Shown here: positions 9,688 to 19,106 of the stretch, in pieces | Numbering within the stretch: position 1 is the stretch's first letter | Layout of the letters: each line of letters starts with the position of its first letter | Source of the DNA: Pseudomonas resinovorans NBRC 106553 | GTDB taxonomy: Bacteria; Pseudomonadota; Gammaproteobacteria; Pseudomonadales; Pseudomonadaceae | DNA: 64,000 nt | Assembly: GCF_000412695.1 (NCBI RefSeq) | Contig: NC_021499.1 | Location: forward strand, 868,001 to 932,000 | Direction of reading: 5' to 3' | Position numbers and translations under genes: made by a program | Notes under the pieces: generated by a model | What the model saw: the letters and a program-made list of their open reading frames with translations, nothing else | Databases searched by the model: none | What the model was told of the DNA's origin: nothing

Positions 9688-12085
9688 ATGCGTATCCTCC
9701 TTTTCCTCTCCCTTTGCCTGCTTGCCGGCCTGGCCCACGCCGTGGGGTTCGATGAGCAGCTGCGCAGCCTCCCGCTGGGCGAGCACATGGACGTGTTCGA
9801 AGACGTTCGTGGCGACGCCAAGATCGACGACATCACCTCCGCCGCCCTGGACAGCAGTTTCCACCGTAACGACAAACCCGTGCTCAATGCGGGCTATTCG
9901 CGCTCGGTGTTCTGGCTGCGCATCGACCTGGATTACCGCCCGCACGATGCCGCGGCTCGGCACAACTGGCTGCTGGAGCTGGCCTATCCGCCGCTGGATC
10001 GACTCGATCTCTACCTGCCTGACGGCCAGGGCCGCTACCGGCTCGCCCAGAGCACCGGCGACGCACTGCCCTTCGCCAGTCGCCAGATCAAGCAGAACAA
10101 CTACGTCTTCAATGTCGAGCTGGAGCCCAACCAGCCAACGCGTCTCTACCTGCGGCTGCAGAGTGAAGGCTCCATCCAGGCTCCGCTGACCCTCTGGTCG
10201 CCCCAGGCCTTCCTCGAGGAGCAGCCCGAGCGGACCTACGTGCTCGGCATCATCTACGGCGTGCTGCTGGTGATGCTGGTGTACAACCTGTTCATCTACC
10301 TCAGCGTCCGCGATACCAGCTACCTCTACTACATCCTCTATATAGCCTCGTTCGGGCTCTACCAGGTTTCCGTCAATGGCGCCGGTATCCAGTACTTCTG
10401 GCCCGACAATCCCTGGTGGGCCAACGCGGCGACGCCCTTCCTGATCGGCTCGGCGGTGCTGTTCGGCTGCCAGTTCTCGCGCAGCTTCCTGCACACCGAC
10501 GACCACAGCCCCTGGATGGACCGCGCGCTGCTCGCCCTGATGGCCCTGGGCGGACTGGCGATGGTTCTGGCGCTGACCGCCAGCTACGGCCTGGCCTTGC
10601 GCCTGGCCACCTTCCTGGCGTTGATCTTCACCGTGGTGATCTTCGCCGCCGGCGTGCTCGCCTGGCTGCGGGGGCATGCGCGTGGCGCGCTATTTCATCA
10701 TCGCCTGGAGCACCTTCCTCATCGGTGGCGCGATCAACACCCTGATGGTGCTGGGCTACCTGCCCAACGTGTTCCTCACCATGTACGCCAGCCAGATCGG
10801 CTCGGCGCTGGAGGTGGGGCTGTTGTCCCTGGCCCTGGCCGATCGCATCAACGCCATGAAGGAGGAGCGCACGCGCATCCTCCAGGACACCGGCCGCAAG
10901 CTCGAAGCGCTCAACCAGGAACTGGCCAACAGCAACCGCCTGAAGGACGAGTTCCTCGCCACCGTGACCCACGAGCTGCGCACGCCGATGAACGGCGTCA
11001 TCGGTTCCCTGGAACTGATGCAGACCCTGCCCATGGACGATGAACTGCAGCAGTACCAGCGCACCGCCGCCGGTTCCGCGCGGGACATGATGCGCCTGGT
11101 CAACGACATCCTCGCCATGACCGAGCTGCAGGCCGGCAAGCTCTACCCACGGCGCGAACCTTTCAGCCTGCGCGGGCTGGTGGACAGCCTGCGGGTGCAG
11201 TTCGCCTCCCGCGCCGAGGAGAAGGGCCTGGTCTTCGAGCTGGGGCTGGACCCGCGCTTGCCGGACACCCTCGAAGGCGACGCCGGCAAGCTGGGCCAGG
11301 CGCTCGGCTACCTGCTGGACAACGCCATCAAGTTCACCAGCCGGGGCGGTGTCAGCCTCAAGGTCAGCGGCCAGACGCCGGCCGAAGGCAGTCTGGCGCT
11401 GAGCTTCGAAGTGACCGACACCGGCATAGGCTTCGCCAGTCCGCCGGATGGCCTGATCTATCGCCGCTTCTACCAGCTTGACGGCTCCATGACCCGTGAG
11501 TACGGCGGCCTCGGCATTGGCCTGGCCCTCAGTCAGCAACTGGTCGAACTGCTGGGCGGCAGCCTCACCCACCGCTCCCTGCCCGGCCATGGCAGCACCT
11601 TCAGCCTGGACCTCGTCCTCAGGCTGCCGGCCCAGGTCCAGGCGGAACTCGCACGCCGCCCCGAGGGCCCGGCCCGGCGCCGGCCCGAGCAATGCACCGT
11701 GCTGGTGGTGGAGGACAACGCCATCAACCAGTTGGTGACGCGCGGCATGCTGCTCAAGCTCGGCTACCGCGTGTGCACCGCCGACAACGGCGCCGAAGCC
11801 CTCGAACGGATCCGCCGGGAACCCATCGATGCCGTCCTGCTGGACTGCCAGATGCCGGTGATGGACGGCTTCGCCACCTGCCGCGCGCTGCGCGCGATGC
11901 CCGGTTGCGCCGACCTGCCGGTGCTGGCCGTCACCGCCCACAGCCACAGCGGCGACCGTGAGCGCTGCCTCGCGGCCGGCATGAGCGACTACATGGCCAA
12001 GCCGGTGAAGTTCGAGGAGCTGCGCGCCATGCTGCATGCCTGGCTGCTCTGCCGCCCCCTGGCGAGCGAGCGGACCCACGGCTGA
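9688..12085 (+). pseudogene. ladS: LadS-type hybrid sensor kinase, frameshifted in this sequence
   Basis: Orthologue by sequence and position (beside thiD) of LadS, the calcium-responsive hybrid kinase that feeds the GacS/GacA-Rsm switch. The reading frame opens at 9688 (MRILLFLSL) with a signal peptide, a 7TMR-DISMED2 sensor (about 30-160) and a 7TM region (about 185-385). Near codon 328 the frame shifts: a run of five Gs at 10670-10674 moves translation from LAWLRG into an unrelated frame, while the correct continuation (RVARYFIIAW) lies in the next frame. Removing one G restores a 798-residue protein with HisKA (THELRTP), HATPase (GGLGIGLAL) and receiver (LLDCQMPVMDG) domains. It is either a real null allele or a sequencing error. 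Confidence 0.9.
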
Positions 12086-12168
12086 AGGCGGCGAGCCCGG
12101 CGACCGCCACGGCGGATTTGCCTCCAAACGCGGCGCTTTTCCCGCTTCCTGCAAGGTCTGAATGCTGG

Positions 12169-12197
12169 TTCACTGAATAGAGTGAATCAGGATTCAG
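12169..12197. promoter_or_regulatory. Nested palindromes upstream of the TetR gene, probable operator
   Basis: Three overlapping inverted repeats lie just before the ATG at 12201: TTCACT-N6-AGTGAA (12169-12186), TGAATC-AG-GATTCA (12183-12196) and CTGAAT-N13-ATTCAG (12173-12197). Their position over the promoter/leader fits autorepression by the adjacent TetR protein. Confidence 0.6.
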
Positions 12198-12200
12198 ATC

Positions 12201-12872
12201 ATGGCCTATCGCACCACCGCCTCCCGAATCGACCGTGACCAGGCATTGCGCCGTCATATCCTGGCCTGCGCCCACGCGCGGGTAGTGGAGGGCGGCTTCG
12301 CGGCGCTGACCATGCAGGCCCTGGCCGAAGACGCCGGCATCGCCACCGGTAGCCTCTATCGCCACTTCGGCAACAAGGGCGAACTGGCGGCGGAAGTCTT
12401 CGCCCAGGCCAGCCAACTGGAAGTGGACAGCCTGGCCAAGGTGTTGCAGGGCGAAGGCCCGGCCGCCGAACGCCTGGCGCGCGGCCTGCGCCAGTTCGCC
12501 GCGCGCGCCTGGCACAGCCGCCGCCTGGCCTTTGCCCTGATCGCCGAACCGGTGGACCCGGCGGTGGACGAGCAGCGCCTGCTCTACCGCGAGGCCTATG
12601 CCGATCTGTTCTGCCGCCTGTTGGAAGAAGGCCGCGCCAGCGGTGAATTCCAGGTGCCGTCCATCTCCCTGACCGCGGCCTGCCTGGTGGGCGCCATCGC
12701 CGAATCCATGGTCGGCCCGCTGTCGCCCCCGGCCCGTGCCCTGCGCGAAGCGGGTCACGGCCAGGATGACTTCGAATCCGTTTGCTCCAACCTCGTCATT
12801 TTCTGCCTGCGCGCACTTGGCGCCGGCCAACCTGCCCCGGAGACCTGCGATGAGCCTGCACGAGTTCGCTGA
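12201..12872 (+). CDS. TetR/AcrR family transcriptional regulator
   Basis: A 223-residue repressor with the TetR N-terminal helix-turn-helix at about 15-65 (FAALTMQALAEDAGIATGSL, then YRHFGNKGEL) and a variable C-terminal ligand domain. Its last 23 bases overlap the start of the acyl-CoA dehydrogenase gene, so the two are translated together and the regulator probably senses an acyl-CoA or related metabolite. Nested palindromes directly upstream are the likely operator. By position it matches the TetR gene next to ladS in P. aeruginosa. Confidence 0.92.
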   Translation: MAYRTTASRIDRDQALRRHILACAHARVVEGGFAALTMQALAEDAGIATGSLYRHFGNKGELAAEVFAQASQLEVDSLAKVLQGEGPAAERLARGLRQFAARAWHSRRLAFALIAEPVDPAVDEQRLLYREAYADLFCRLLEEGRASGEFQVPSISLTAACLVGAIAESMVGPLSPPARALREAGHGQDDFESVCSNLVIFCLRALGAGQPAPETCDEPARVR

Positions 12873-14499
12873 AACCCATGAAGTCTTCAATCAGGTGCCG
12901 CCACTGGATGGCGCCAACCTCTATCGCGTCGACCTGCCGCTCCAGGAGTGGGTCCGCCGCTACCAGGGTGGCTGGGCCGACCAGCGCCTGGATGCCTATG
13001 GCGCCCTGGCCGGCGGGCCGCTGATGGCGGCGGGTTTTCTCGCCAACGAGAACAAGCCGGTATTCAAGAGCCATGACCGTTATGGCCACCGCGTCGACCT
13101 GGTGGAGTTCCACCCGGCCTACCACGAGCTGATGCGAGCCGCCATTGAGCACGGCCTGCCGTCCATGCCCTGGACCGACCCCCGCGCCGGCGCCCAGGTG
13201 GCCCGTGCCGGCATGAGCTACCTGCACAGCCAGGCCGAGGCTGGTACCGGCTGCCCGCTGACCATGACCTTCGCCAGCGTTCCGGCACTGCGCCTGCAGC
13301 CGGATATCGCCGAGAAGTGGCTGCCGAAGATCCTCTCCACCGAATACGACCCGCGCAACCTGCCCATCGAGCAGAAGAACGGCGCCACCATCGGCATGGC
13401 CATGACCGAGAAGCAGGGCGGCACCGATGTGCGCGCCAATACCACCCGCGCCCATCCGGTGGGTATCCCCGGGCCGGGCCAGGCCTACGAACTGGTGGGG
13501 CACAAATGGTTCTGCTCGGCGCCCATGTGCGACGCCTTCCTCACCCTGGCCTACACCGACAAGGGCCTCTCCTGCTTCCTGCTGCCGCGCCACCGTCCGG
13601 ATGGCAGCCGCAACGAGTTCTACATCCAGCGCCTGAAGAACAAGCTGGGCAACTGGTCCAACGCCTCCAGCGAGGTGGAATACCGCGGCGCCCTGGCCTG
13701 GATGGTGGGCGAGGAGGGCCGTGGCGTGCCCACCATCATCGAGATGGTTTCCCTGACCCGCTTCGACTGCATGATCGGCTCCAGCGCCCTGATGCGTCAG
13801 GCCCTGACCCAGGCCGCCCACCACTGCGCCCATCGCAAGGTCGGCGGGCGGGTACTGGCCGAGCAACCGCTGATGCAGAACGTGCTCGCCGACCTGGCGC
13901 TGGAAAGCGAAGCCGCCCTGGCCCTGACCATGCGCATGGGCCGCGCGCTGGACAACGCCCACGACGAGCAGGAGGACAAGTTCGCGCGCCTGGTCACCGC
14001 AGTGGGCAAGTACTGGATCTGCAAACGCGCCCCCGCGATGATCAACGAGGCTGCCGAATGCCTGGGCGGCGCTGGCTATGTGGAGGACACCGTACTCCCG
14101 CGCCTGTACCGCGAGGCGCCGGTGAACTCCACCTGGGAAGGCTCCGGCAACGTGCAGTGCCTGGATGTGCTGCGCGCCCTGTCCAAGGAGCCCGGCGTGC
14201 TCGACGCGCTGTTCACCGAACTGGGTGACGGCCATGGCGATGCGCGCCTGGCGGCCTTCATCGGCGCGCTCAAGCGGGGCTTCGCCGACACCGCCGATAT
14301 CCAGTACCGCGCCCGCCAGCTCACCGAGGACCTGGCCGTGGCGCTGCAGGCCAAGCTGCTGCTGGAGGCCGGCAACGCCACCGTTTCCGACGCCTTTATC
14401 GGCAGCCGCCTGGCTGGCCACGGCCGCGTCTACGGCACCCTGCCGCGCGGCGCCGATGTCGAGGCCCTGGTCGCCCGTTCGACGCCGCACCTGGTCTGA
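12850..14499 (+). CDS. AidB-like acyl-CoA dehydrogenase
   Basis: FAD-dependent acyl-CoA dehydrogenase-superfamily protein of 549 residues. The length, the N-terminal extension (MSLHEFAETHEVFNQVPPL) and the block MTEKQGGTDVRANTTRA place it in the AidB subgroup, whose E. coli member has isovaleryl-CoA dehydrogenase activity and is induced by alkylating agents. The FAD-binding AAECLGGAGYVED and NSTWEGSGN motifs are intact. The ATG at 12850 overlaps the end of the tetR gene by 23 bases. The pairing with a TetR regulator rather than Ada suggests a metabolic role; that part is inference. Confidence 0.88.
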   Translation: MSLHEFAETHEVFNQVPPLDGANLYRVDLPLQEWVRRYQGGWADQRLDAYGALAGGPLMAAGFLANENKPVFKSHDRYGHRVDLVEFHPAYHELMRAAIEHGLPSMPWTDPRAGAQVARAGMSYLHSQAEAGTGCPLTMTFASVPALRLQPDIAEKWLPKILSTEYDPRNLPIEQKNGATIGMAMTEKQGGTDVRANTTRAHPVGIPGPGQAYELVGHKWFCSAPMCDAFLTLAYTDKGLSCFLLPRHRPDGSRNEFYIQRLKNKLGNWSNASSEVEYRGALAWMVGEEGRGVPTIIEMVSLTRFDCMIGSSALMRQALTQAAHHCAHRKVGGRVLAEQPLMQNVLADLALESEAALALTMRMGRALDNAHDEQEDKFARLVTAVGKYWICKRAPAMINEAAECLGGAGYVEDTVLPRLYREAPVNSTWEGSGNVQCLDVLRALSKEPGVLDALFTELGDGHGDARLAAFIGALKRGFADTADIQYRARQLTEDLAVALQAKLLLEAGNATVSDAFIGSRLAGHGRVYGTLPRGADVEALVARSTPHLV

Positions 14500-14508
14500 T
14501 CCGGGCCA

Positions 14509-14538
14509 GTTCCCCCCCGCTCCCGTGGCGGGGGGAAC
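14509..14538. terminator. Hairpin after the acyl-CoA dehydrogenase gene
   Basis: GTTCCCCCC...GC (14509-14520) pairs with GCGGGGGGAAC (14528-14538), leaving one bulged C and a 7-base loop. It begins 10 bases after the stop codon and has no T-tract. It probably ends or punctuates the tetR-dehydrogenase transcript. Confidence 0.5.
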
Positions 14539-14627
14539 GAGCGGTGTGCATCCTGCCGAATCCTTCTATGCCTTTGCCTGTCCAAGCAGGCAAGATAGGT
14601 CCAGAGCGAACAGAAAGGATGCCGACC

Positions 14628-16100
14628 GTGAGCCTCGAAATGAACGATTTTGTGATTGCCGAAACCGCCGAGGAAGCCGTCGATCGCCTCGCCGAGCTGC
14701 ACCGGCAGGCCACCGACGCCCTCAGTCAGGCACTGAAGCGCTATATCAAGGAACGCATCGAGCCGGACGCCGAACAGCGTGCGCTGTTCCGCTATCCGCT
14801 GCTGCGTATCACCTACCGTTGCCAGGGCGAAGTGCCTTCCACCACCCGTGCCTTCGCCAAGATCCAGGTGCCGGGCAACTACAGCGTTACCGTCACCCAC
14901 CCGGACGCCTTCCGCAAATACCTGCTGGAGCAGTTGCGGCCGCTGATGCACGACTTCACCGTGCTGGTGGAAGTGGGCACCAGCCAGCAGAACATTCCCT
15001 ATCCCTATGTGGTGGAGCAGGGCGATGAGCTGGCCGGCTCCGGGGTCACCGCCGCCGAGCTGGCGCGGGTCTTCCCCAGCACCGACCTGTCCGCCGCCAC
15101 CGACGGCGTGGCCGACGGCCTCTATGACTGGGAACACACCGATCCCTTGCCCCTGGCGCTGTTCGACGCGGCGCGGGTGGACTTCTCGCTGCGGCGCCTG
15201 GTGCATTACACCGGCAGCGACTGGCGCCTCGTGCAGCCCTGGATCCTGCTGACCAACTACCACCGCTACGTCGACCAGTTCATTCGCCACGGTATCGACC
15301 AGTTGCGCGATGACCCGCGCTTCGTGCGCATGGTGCTGCCGGGCAATGTGGTGGTGGAGCGCGGCATGGACGAAGGCGAGATGCAGGCCATAGTCGATAC
15401 CGTGGTCTGGCACCGTTACCAGATGCCCGCCTACCACCTGATCGCCGCCGATGGCCACGGCGTCACCCTGGTGAACATCGGCGTCGGCCCGTCCAACGCC
15501 AAGAACATCACCGATCACCTGGCCGTGCTGCGACCGCACTGCTGGCTGATGATCGGCCACTGCGGCGGCCTGCGGCAGTCCCAGACCATCGGCGACTACG
15601 TGCTGGCCCACGCCTACATGCGCCGCGACGGCATCCTCGACCGGGTGCTGCCGCCGCACATCCCCCTGCCGGCCCTGGCCGAGGTGCAGCAGGCGCTGCA
15701 GGAAGCCGCGGCCCAGGTCACCGGCGAGCGCGGCGAAGACCTCAAGCGGCGCCTGCGCACCGGTACCGTGCTGACCTACGACGATCGCAACTGGGAGCTG
15801 CGCTGGGCCCAGGAACGCCCGCTGATCAACCTGTCGCGGGCGGTGGCGGTGGACATGGAGAGCGGCACGGTGGCGGCCCAGGGCTACCGGCTGCGGGTGC
15901 CCTACGGCACGCTGCTGTGCGTGTCGGACAAGCCGCTGCACAGCGAGATCAAGCTGCCCGGCTCGGCCAGCGCCTTCTACCAGCGTGCCGTCAGCCAGCA
16001 CCTGCGCATCGGCATTGCGGCCCTCGACCTGTTGCGCAACCAGCTGAACGCGCTGCACTCGCGCAAACTGCGCAGCTTCGACGAACCCCCCTTCCGTTGA
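14628..16100 (+). CDS. amn: AMP nucleosidase
   Basis: Hydrolyses AMP to adenine and ribose 5-phosphate, controlling the AMP pool. The roughly 490-residue protein has the Amn-specific N-terminal domain (RYPLLRITY, then a DFTVLVEVGTSQQNIPYPYV segment) and a C-terminal nucleoside-phosphorylase-like domain (NIGVGPSNAKN, HCWLMIGHCGG, VAVDMESGTVAAQGYR). I favour the GTG at 14628, which has AAAGGA 8 bases upstream; an in-frame ATG at 14619 sits immediately on that motif and one at 14640 is also possible. It is transcribed alone. Confidence 0.93.
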   Translation: MSLEMNDFVIAETAEEAVDRLAELHRQATDALSQALKRYIKERIEPDAEQRALFRYPLLRITYRCQGEVPSTTRAFAKIQVPGNYSVTVTHPDAFRKYLLEQLRPLMHDFTVLVEVGTSQQNIPYPYVVEQGDELAGSGVTAAELARVFPSTDLSAATDGVADGLYDWEHTDPLPLALFDAARVDFSLRRLVHYTGSDWRLVQPWILLTNYHRYVDQFIRHGIDQLRDDPRFVRMVLPGNVVVERGMDEGEMQAIVDTVVWHRYQMPAYHLIAADGHGVTLVNIGVGPSNAKNITDHLAVLRPHCWLMIGHCGGLRQSQTIGDYVLAHAYMRRDGILDRVLPPHIPLPALAEVQQALQEAAAQVTGERGEDLKRRLRTGTVLTYDDRNWELRWAQERPLINLSRAVAVDMESGTVAAQGYRLRVPYGTLLCVSDKPLHSEIKLPGSASAFYQRAVSQHLRIGIAALDLLRNQLNALHSRKLRSFDEPPFR

Positions 16101-16111
16101 TCGGGGAGGTT

Positions 16112-16198
16112 CGTAGGATGGGTTGAGCGGAGCGATACCCATCACATCGGCCGGTGGGTATCGCAGGCCCAGCGGAACGCCGCCCGCCCCATCCTACG
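16112..16198. repeat. GTAGGATGGGT-type intergenic palindromic repeat
   Basis: An 87-base element bounded by CGTAGGATGG and CCATCCTACG, with internal GCGATACCCATC and GGTGGGTATCGC arms. It resembles the repeats at 34151 and 45297. Its right arm contains the stop codon of the metallo-hydrolase gene, so the repeat supplies that gene's last bases, and it lies between two convergent genes. Confidence 0.75.
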
Positions 16199-17246
16199 GA
16201 GCGTTGTCCACAGGCGGGATCAGCCACTGGTAACCCGGCGTCGGCAGGCGGAAGTCGTTGGCATCCACCTGCCATTCCTTCAGCGCCTTGCGCAGGTCCC
16301 GGGGCGGGGCGAACTGGCCTTCGTCGGTCAGGTTGAAGGTGCCGAAGTGGATCGCCAGGCTGCTGCGGGAGCCCAGCTGGCGGTGGGCTTGCACCGCATC
16401 GTCCGGGTTCATGTGGTAGTCGCGCATGAACCAGCGTGGTGCGTAGGCGCCTATGGGCAGGGCGGCGAAGCGCAACGGCCCGAAGCGTTCATGGATCTGC
16501 CGGAACTCGGGGCCGAGGCCGGTATCCCCGGGAAACAGGATGGGGCCGTCCGGTGATTCGATCACGAAGCCCATCCACAGCGTCTCGTTGGTATCGCTGC
16601 GGGTTCGCGCCGACCAGTGCTGCGCCGGCACCGCGTGCAGCGTGAGGCCGCCGTCCAGTGGCAGGGCCTGCCACCAGTCCAGCTCGATGACGTTCTTGAA
16701 ACCGGTTTCGCGGATCAGCGGCCCGTTGCCCAGGCCGCTGACCACGGTGGCCAGGGGGAAGCGTTCGACCAGGGCGCGCAGGCTTTCCAGGTCCAGGTGG
16801 TCGTAGTGGTTGTGGCTCACCATGATCAGGTGGATGGGGGGTAGCTGGGCCAGGCTGAGCCCTGGCGGGTGATGGCGCTTGGGGCCGACGAAGCTGAAGG
16901 GGCTGGCGCGCTGCGACCAGACCGGGTCGGTGAGCATGTTCAGCCCCCGGTGCTGGATCAGCAGCGTGGCGTGGTTGATGTAGGTGACCCGCAGCTCGTC
17001 GCCGTCCACCCGCGCGGGCACCTCGGGCGGCACCTCGGGACCGGGCTGGTCGATCCAGGTCGCCTGCTTCTCGCGACTGAACTGCCAGCGCAGGAAGGCA
17101 CTCATGCTCTTGCGGGACCTGGCTTCGACGTTGAGGAAGCGCTTGCCGTCGAAGTTGTCTGATACCGGGCCCCGGTAAGGCGAGCGGTGGAAGCCGGCGA
17201 GGGTCATCAGGCTGATCAGCCAGGTGGGGCGCAGGGCACGCGGCAT
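16194..17246 (-). CDS. MBL-fold metallo-hydrolase (UlaG/NAPE-PLD-like)
   Basis: A 350-residue metallo-beta-lactamase-fold hydrolase. The metal-binding motif SHNHYDHLD is near residue 145, and later metal-site segments are GLGPEF plus IHFGTFNLTDE. The domain is preceded by about 100 residues containing NINHATLLIQ-like (YINHATLLIQ) and MLTDPVWS segments typical of NAPE-PLD/RomA-like members. Substrate cannot be told from sequence; such enzymes often act on phosphodiester or lactone substrates. The N-terminus is weakly hydrophobic (PTWLISLMTLAGF) and could anchor it to the membrane. The stop codon lies inside a palindromic repeat. Confidence 0.85.
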   Translation of the reverse strand: MPRALRPTWLISLMTLAGFHRSPYRGPVSDNFDGKRFLNVEARSRKSMSAFLRWQFSREKQATWIDQPGPEVPPEVPARVDGDELRVTYINHATLLIQHRGLNMLTDPVWSQRASPFSFVGPKRHHPPGLSLAQLPPIHLIMVSHNHYDHLDLESLRALVERFPLATVVSGLGNGPLIRETGFKNVIELDWWQALPLDGGLTLHAVPAQHWSARTRSDTNETLWMGFVIESPDGPILFPGDTGLGPEFRQIHERFGPLRFAALPIGAYAPRWFMRDYHMNPDDAVQAHRQLGSRSSLAIHFGTFNLTDEGQFAPPRDLRKALKEWQVDANDFRLPTPGYQWLIPPVDNAP

Positions 17247-17324
17247 GGCGTTGTCTCTTGCGGCGGGGGGACAGTCAACCTAGCATGCCTCTCCTGATCC
17301 CAGACCGCCAACCCGTTTCCAGGC

Positions 17325-17957
17325 ATGTCCCGTCCACCACGCTCCTCCCGTCCCCCTTCCCGTCGCCCCGGCGTCGCCGCGCCCCGTCGCGTGGCCAAGG
17401 CCGCGCCGGCCGAACCGCGCCTGGTGCTGTTCAACAAGCCTTTCGACGTGCTGACCCAGTTCAGCGACGGCGAGGGCCGCGCGACCCTCAAGGACTACAT
17501 CCCGATTCCCGGCATCTACCCCGCCGGGCGCCTGGACCGGGACAGCGAGGGCCTGTTGCTGTTGACCAACGACGGCAGCCTGCAGGCGCGCATCGCCGAC
17601 CCCAGGCACAAGTTGCCTAAGACCTACTGGGTACAGGTGGAGGGCGAGCCCAGCGAGGAGCAGCTCGAGCGGCTGCGCCAGGGCGTGGAGCTGAATGACG
17701 GCCCGACCTTGCCGGCCGAGGCTCGGCGCCTTGAGGAGCCACAGCTCTGGGAGCGTGATCCACCGGTGCGTTTCCGCAAGAGCGTGCCCACCGCCTGGCT
17801 GGAACTGGTGATTCGGGAAGGGCGCAACCGTCAGGTCAGGCGCATGACCGCAGCGGTGGGGTTGCCCACCCTGCGCCTGGTGCGGGTGCGCATAGGCCCC
17901 TGGAGCCTCGATGGGCTGGGGCTGGGGGAGTACCGGGACGTGCCGGCGAAGCTGTGA
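17325..17957 (+). CDS. rluE: 23S rRNA pseudouridine synthase of the RsuA family (RluE-like)
   Basis: Probably isomerises a uridine in 23S rRNA (U2457 in E. coli numbering). The 210-residue protein has a basic, Pro/Arg-rich N-terminus, then the catalytic motif [17 protein letters not shown] with the nucleophilic Asp at about residue 71, and the C-terminal [22 protein letters not shown] block typical of RluE/RsuA. There is no S4 domain, which fits RluE rather than RluB/RsuA. The gene stands alone and is divergent from the metallo-hydrolase. Confidence 0.92.
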   Translation: MSRPPRSSRPPSRRPGVAAPRRVAKAAPAEPRLVLFNKPFDVLTQFSDGEGRATLKDYIPIPGIYPAGRLDRDSEGLLLLTNDGSLQARIADPRHKLPKTYWVQVEGEPSEEQLERLRQGVELNDGPTLPAEARRLEEPQLWERDPPVRFRKSVPTAWLELVIREGRNRQVRRMTAAVGLPTLRLVRVRIGPWSLDGLGLGEYRDVPAKL

Positions 17958-18128
17958 ACCGGGGCCGGGCTGCTGCGCGTCGGCGATACGGCGTTGCCGG
18001 CAATCTCGAACTGCTCATTTACTGGCGTAAACTCGCGTGCGAGCCCAGTCCGGTTCTCGCTTGCCGGCGCCTTGTCTCGCTCTAGCTCGCTGGCCCTGGG
18101 ATTGTGCGTAGGCCTGGGGAGGAGGGGA

Positions 18129-18332
18129 TCAGAGGCCTTCCAGGCTGCCGATTATCACGGTCTTGATCACGAAGCCGAGAACACCGAGGCCCAGGGCGAG
18201 GAACAGGATCATGGTGCCGAAGCGGCCGGCCTTGGACTTCTTGGCCAGGTCCCAGACGATGAAGGCCATGAAGCCCACCAGGACGGTGATCATCGCCGTC
18301 ATCATCAACTCTTCGAATTTTTCCGGGCTCAT
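18129..18332 (-). CDS. Small two-helix membrane protein (DUF2788-like)
   Basis: A 67-residue protein with two transmembrane helices (about 12-29 and 42-60) joined by a basic loop (KKSKAGRFG). It looks like the DUF2788 family of short Pseudomonas membrane proteins found in this neighbourhood; its role is unknown. The ATG at 18332 is preceded by a purine-rich stretch reading GAGGTGTGAG. It lies 171 bases from rluE, convergent with it. Confidence 0.75.
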   Translation of the reverse strand: MSPEKFEELMMTAMITVLVGFMAFIVWDLAKKSKAGRFGTMILFLALGLGVLGFVIKTVIIGSLEGL

Positions 18333-18507
18333 CTCACACCTCGAGGACTGAATACAGGCTGCACCCGCCGGGTCGCAGGACCGGGCGGAAGGCGGGGCGG
18401 TGCGCTTGTGATTCTGTGAGCCGGAAGGCTCTTATGAGGCGGGGCCGCGCGGAGGTACAGCAAAGCGCGGCGATTATACGCCAAGCCGTCCGCCGCGCGA
18501 GGGCCGT

Positions 18508-18987
18508 TCAGCCGCGCAGGTGGCCCAGGGGCAGCTCGGTGCTGCTCAGCACCTGGTTGAGCACGAAGCTCGAACGCACGCTGGTCACCCCTTCGATGCG
18601 GGTCAGCTGGCCCAGCAGGAACTGCTGGTAGTGATCCATGTCCGGCACCACCACCTTCAACTGGTAATCCGCCTCCATGCCGGTGACCAGGCTGCACTCC
18701 AGTACCTCGGGGCACTGGCGGATCACTTCCTGGAAGTGCTCGAAGCGCTCCGGCGTGTGCCGGTCCATGCCGATCAGCACATAGGCGGTGAGGCTGAGGC
18801 CGAGCTTCTTGCGGTCGAGCAGGGCGACCTGGCGGACGATATAGCCGTCGTCCTCCAGTTGCTTGACCCGGCGCGAGCAGGGCGAAGGCGACAGGCCGAT
18901 GCGCTCGGCGAGCTCTTGATTGGAGATGCGCGCGTCGCGTTGCAATTCGGCGAGGATCTTCAGGTCGTAGCGATCGAGTTTTTCCAT
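18508..18987 (-). CDS. Lrp/AsnC family transcriptional regulator
   Basis: A 159-residue feast/famine regulator with N-terminal winged HTH (NQELAERIGLSPSPCSRRVKQL) at about 20-50 and a C-terminal RAM ligand-binding domain. The family's GADYQLKV-like motif reads MEADYQLKV, and the C-terminus (VTSVRSSFVLNQV) is typical of the Lrp/AsnC branch. The gene matches, by position, the Lrp regulator between rluE and hrpB in P. aeruginosa. Upstream is an inverted repeat and a divergent non-coding interval that ends in a strong terminator, suggesting an RNA target. Confidence 0.93.
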   Translation of the reverse strand: MEKLDRYDLKILAELQRDARISNQELAERIGLSPSPCSRRVKQLEDDGYIVRQVALLDRKKLGLSLTAYVLIGMDRHTPERFEHFQEVIRQCPEVLECSLVTGMEADYQLKVVVPDMDHYQQFLLGQLTRIEGVTSVRSSFVLNQVLSSTELPLGHLRG

Positions 18988-19019
18988 TGCAGCGGCCCTT
19001 GTTTGTTTTGGTTGCTGAA

Positions 19020-19073
19020 AATATTGCTGTGTTAGTTATTAATTGCGTAATTGATGCCGTGGTGAGCAATATT
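19020..19073. promoter_or_regulatory. Inverted repeat AATATTGCT...AGCAATATT, candidate Lrp operator
   Basis: Perfect 9-base arms at 19020-19028 and 19065-19073, separated by 36 bases of AT-rich DNA, lie just upstream of the lrp-like start and of the presumed divergent promoter. The arrangement (AT-rich, spaced by several helical turns) suits binding by an octameric Lrp protein. Confidence 0.5.
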
Positions 19074-19106
19074 AGCAATCATTTGTCGCGGACCGTGACG
19101 TAAGAT

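Noticed and set aside
9688..12085. Treating the ladS region as two separate genes (sensor protein and kinase)
   Set aside because: The split falls inside the 7TM region, there is no ribosome site for the second part, and one base restores a full-length LadS-like protein.
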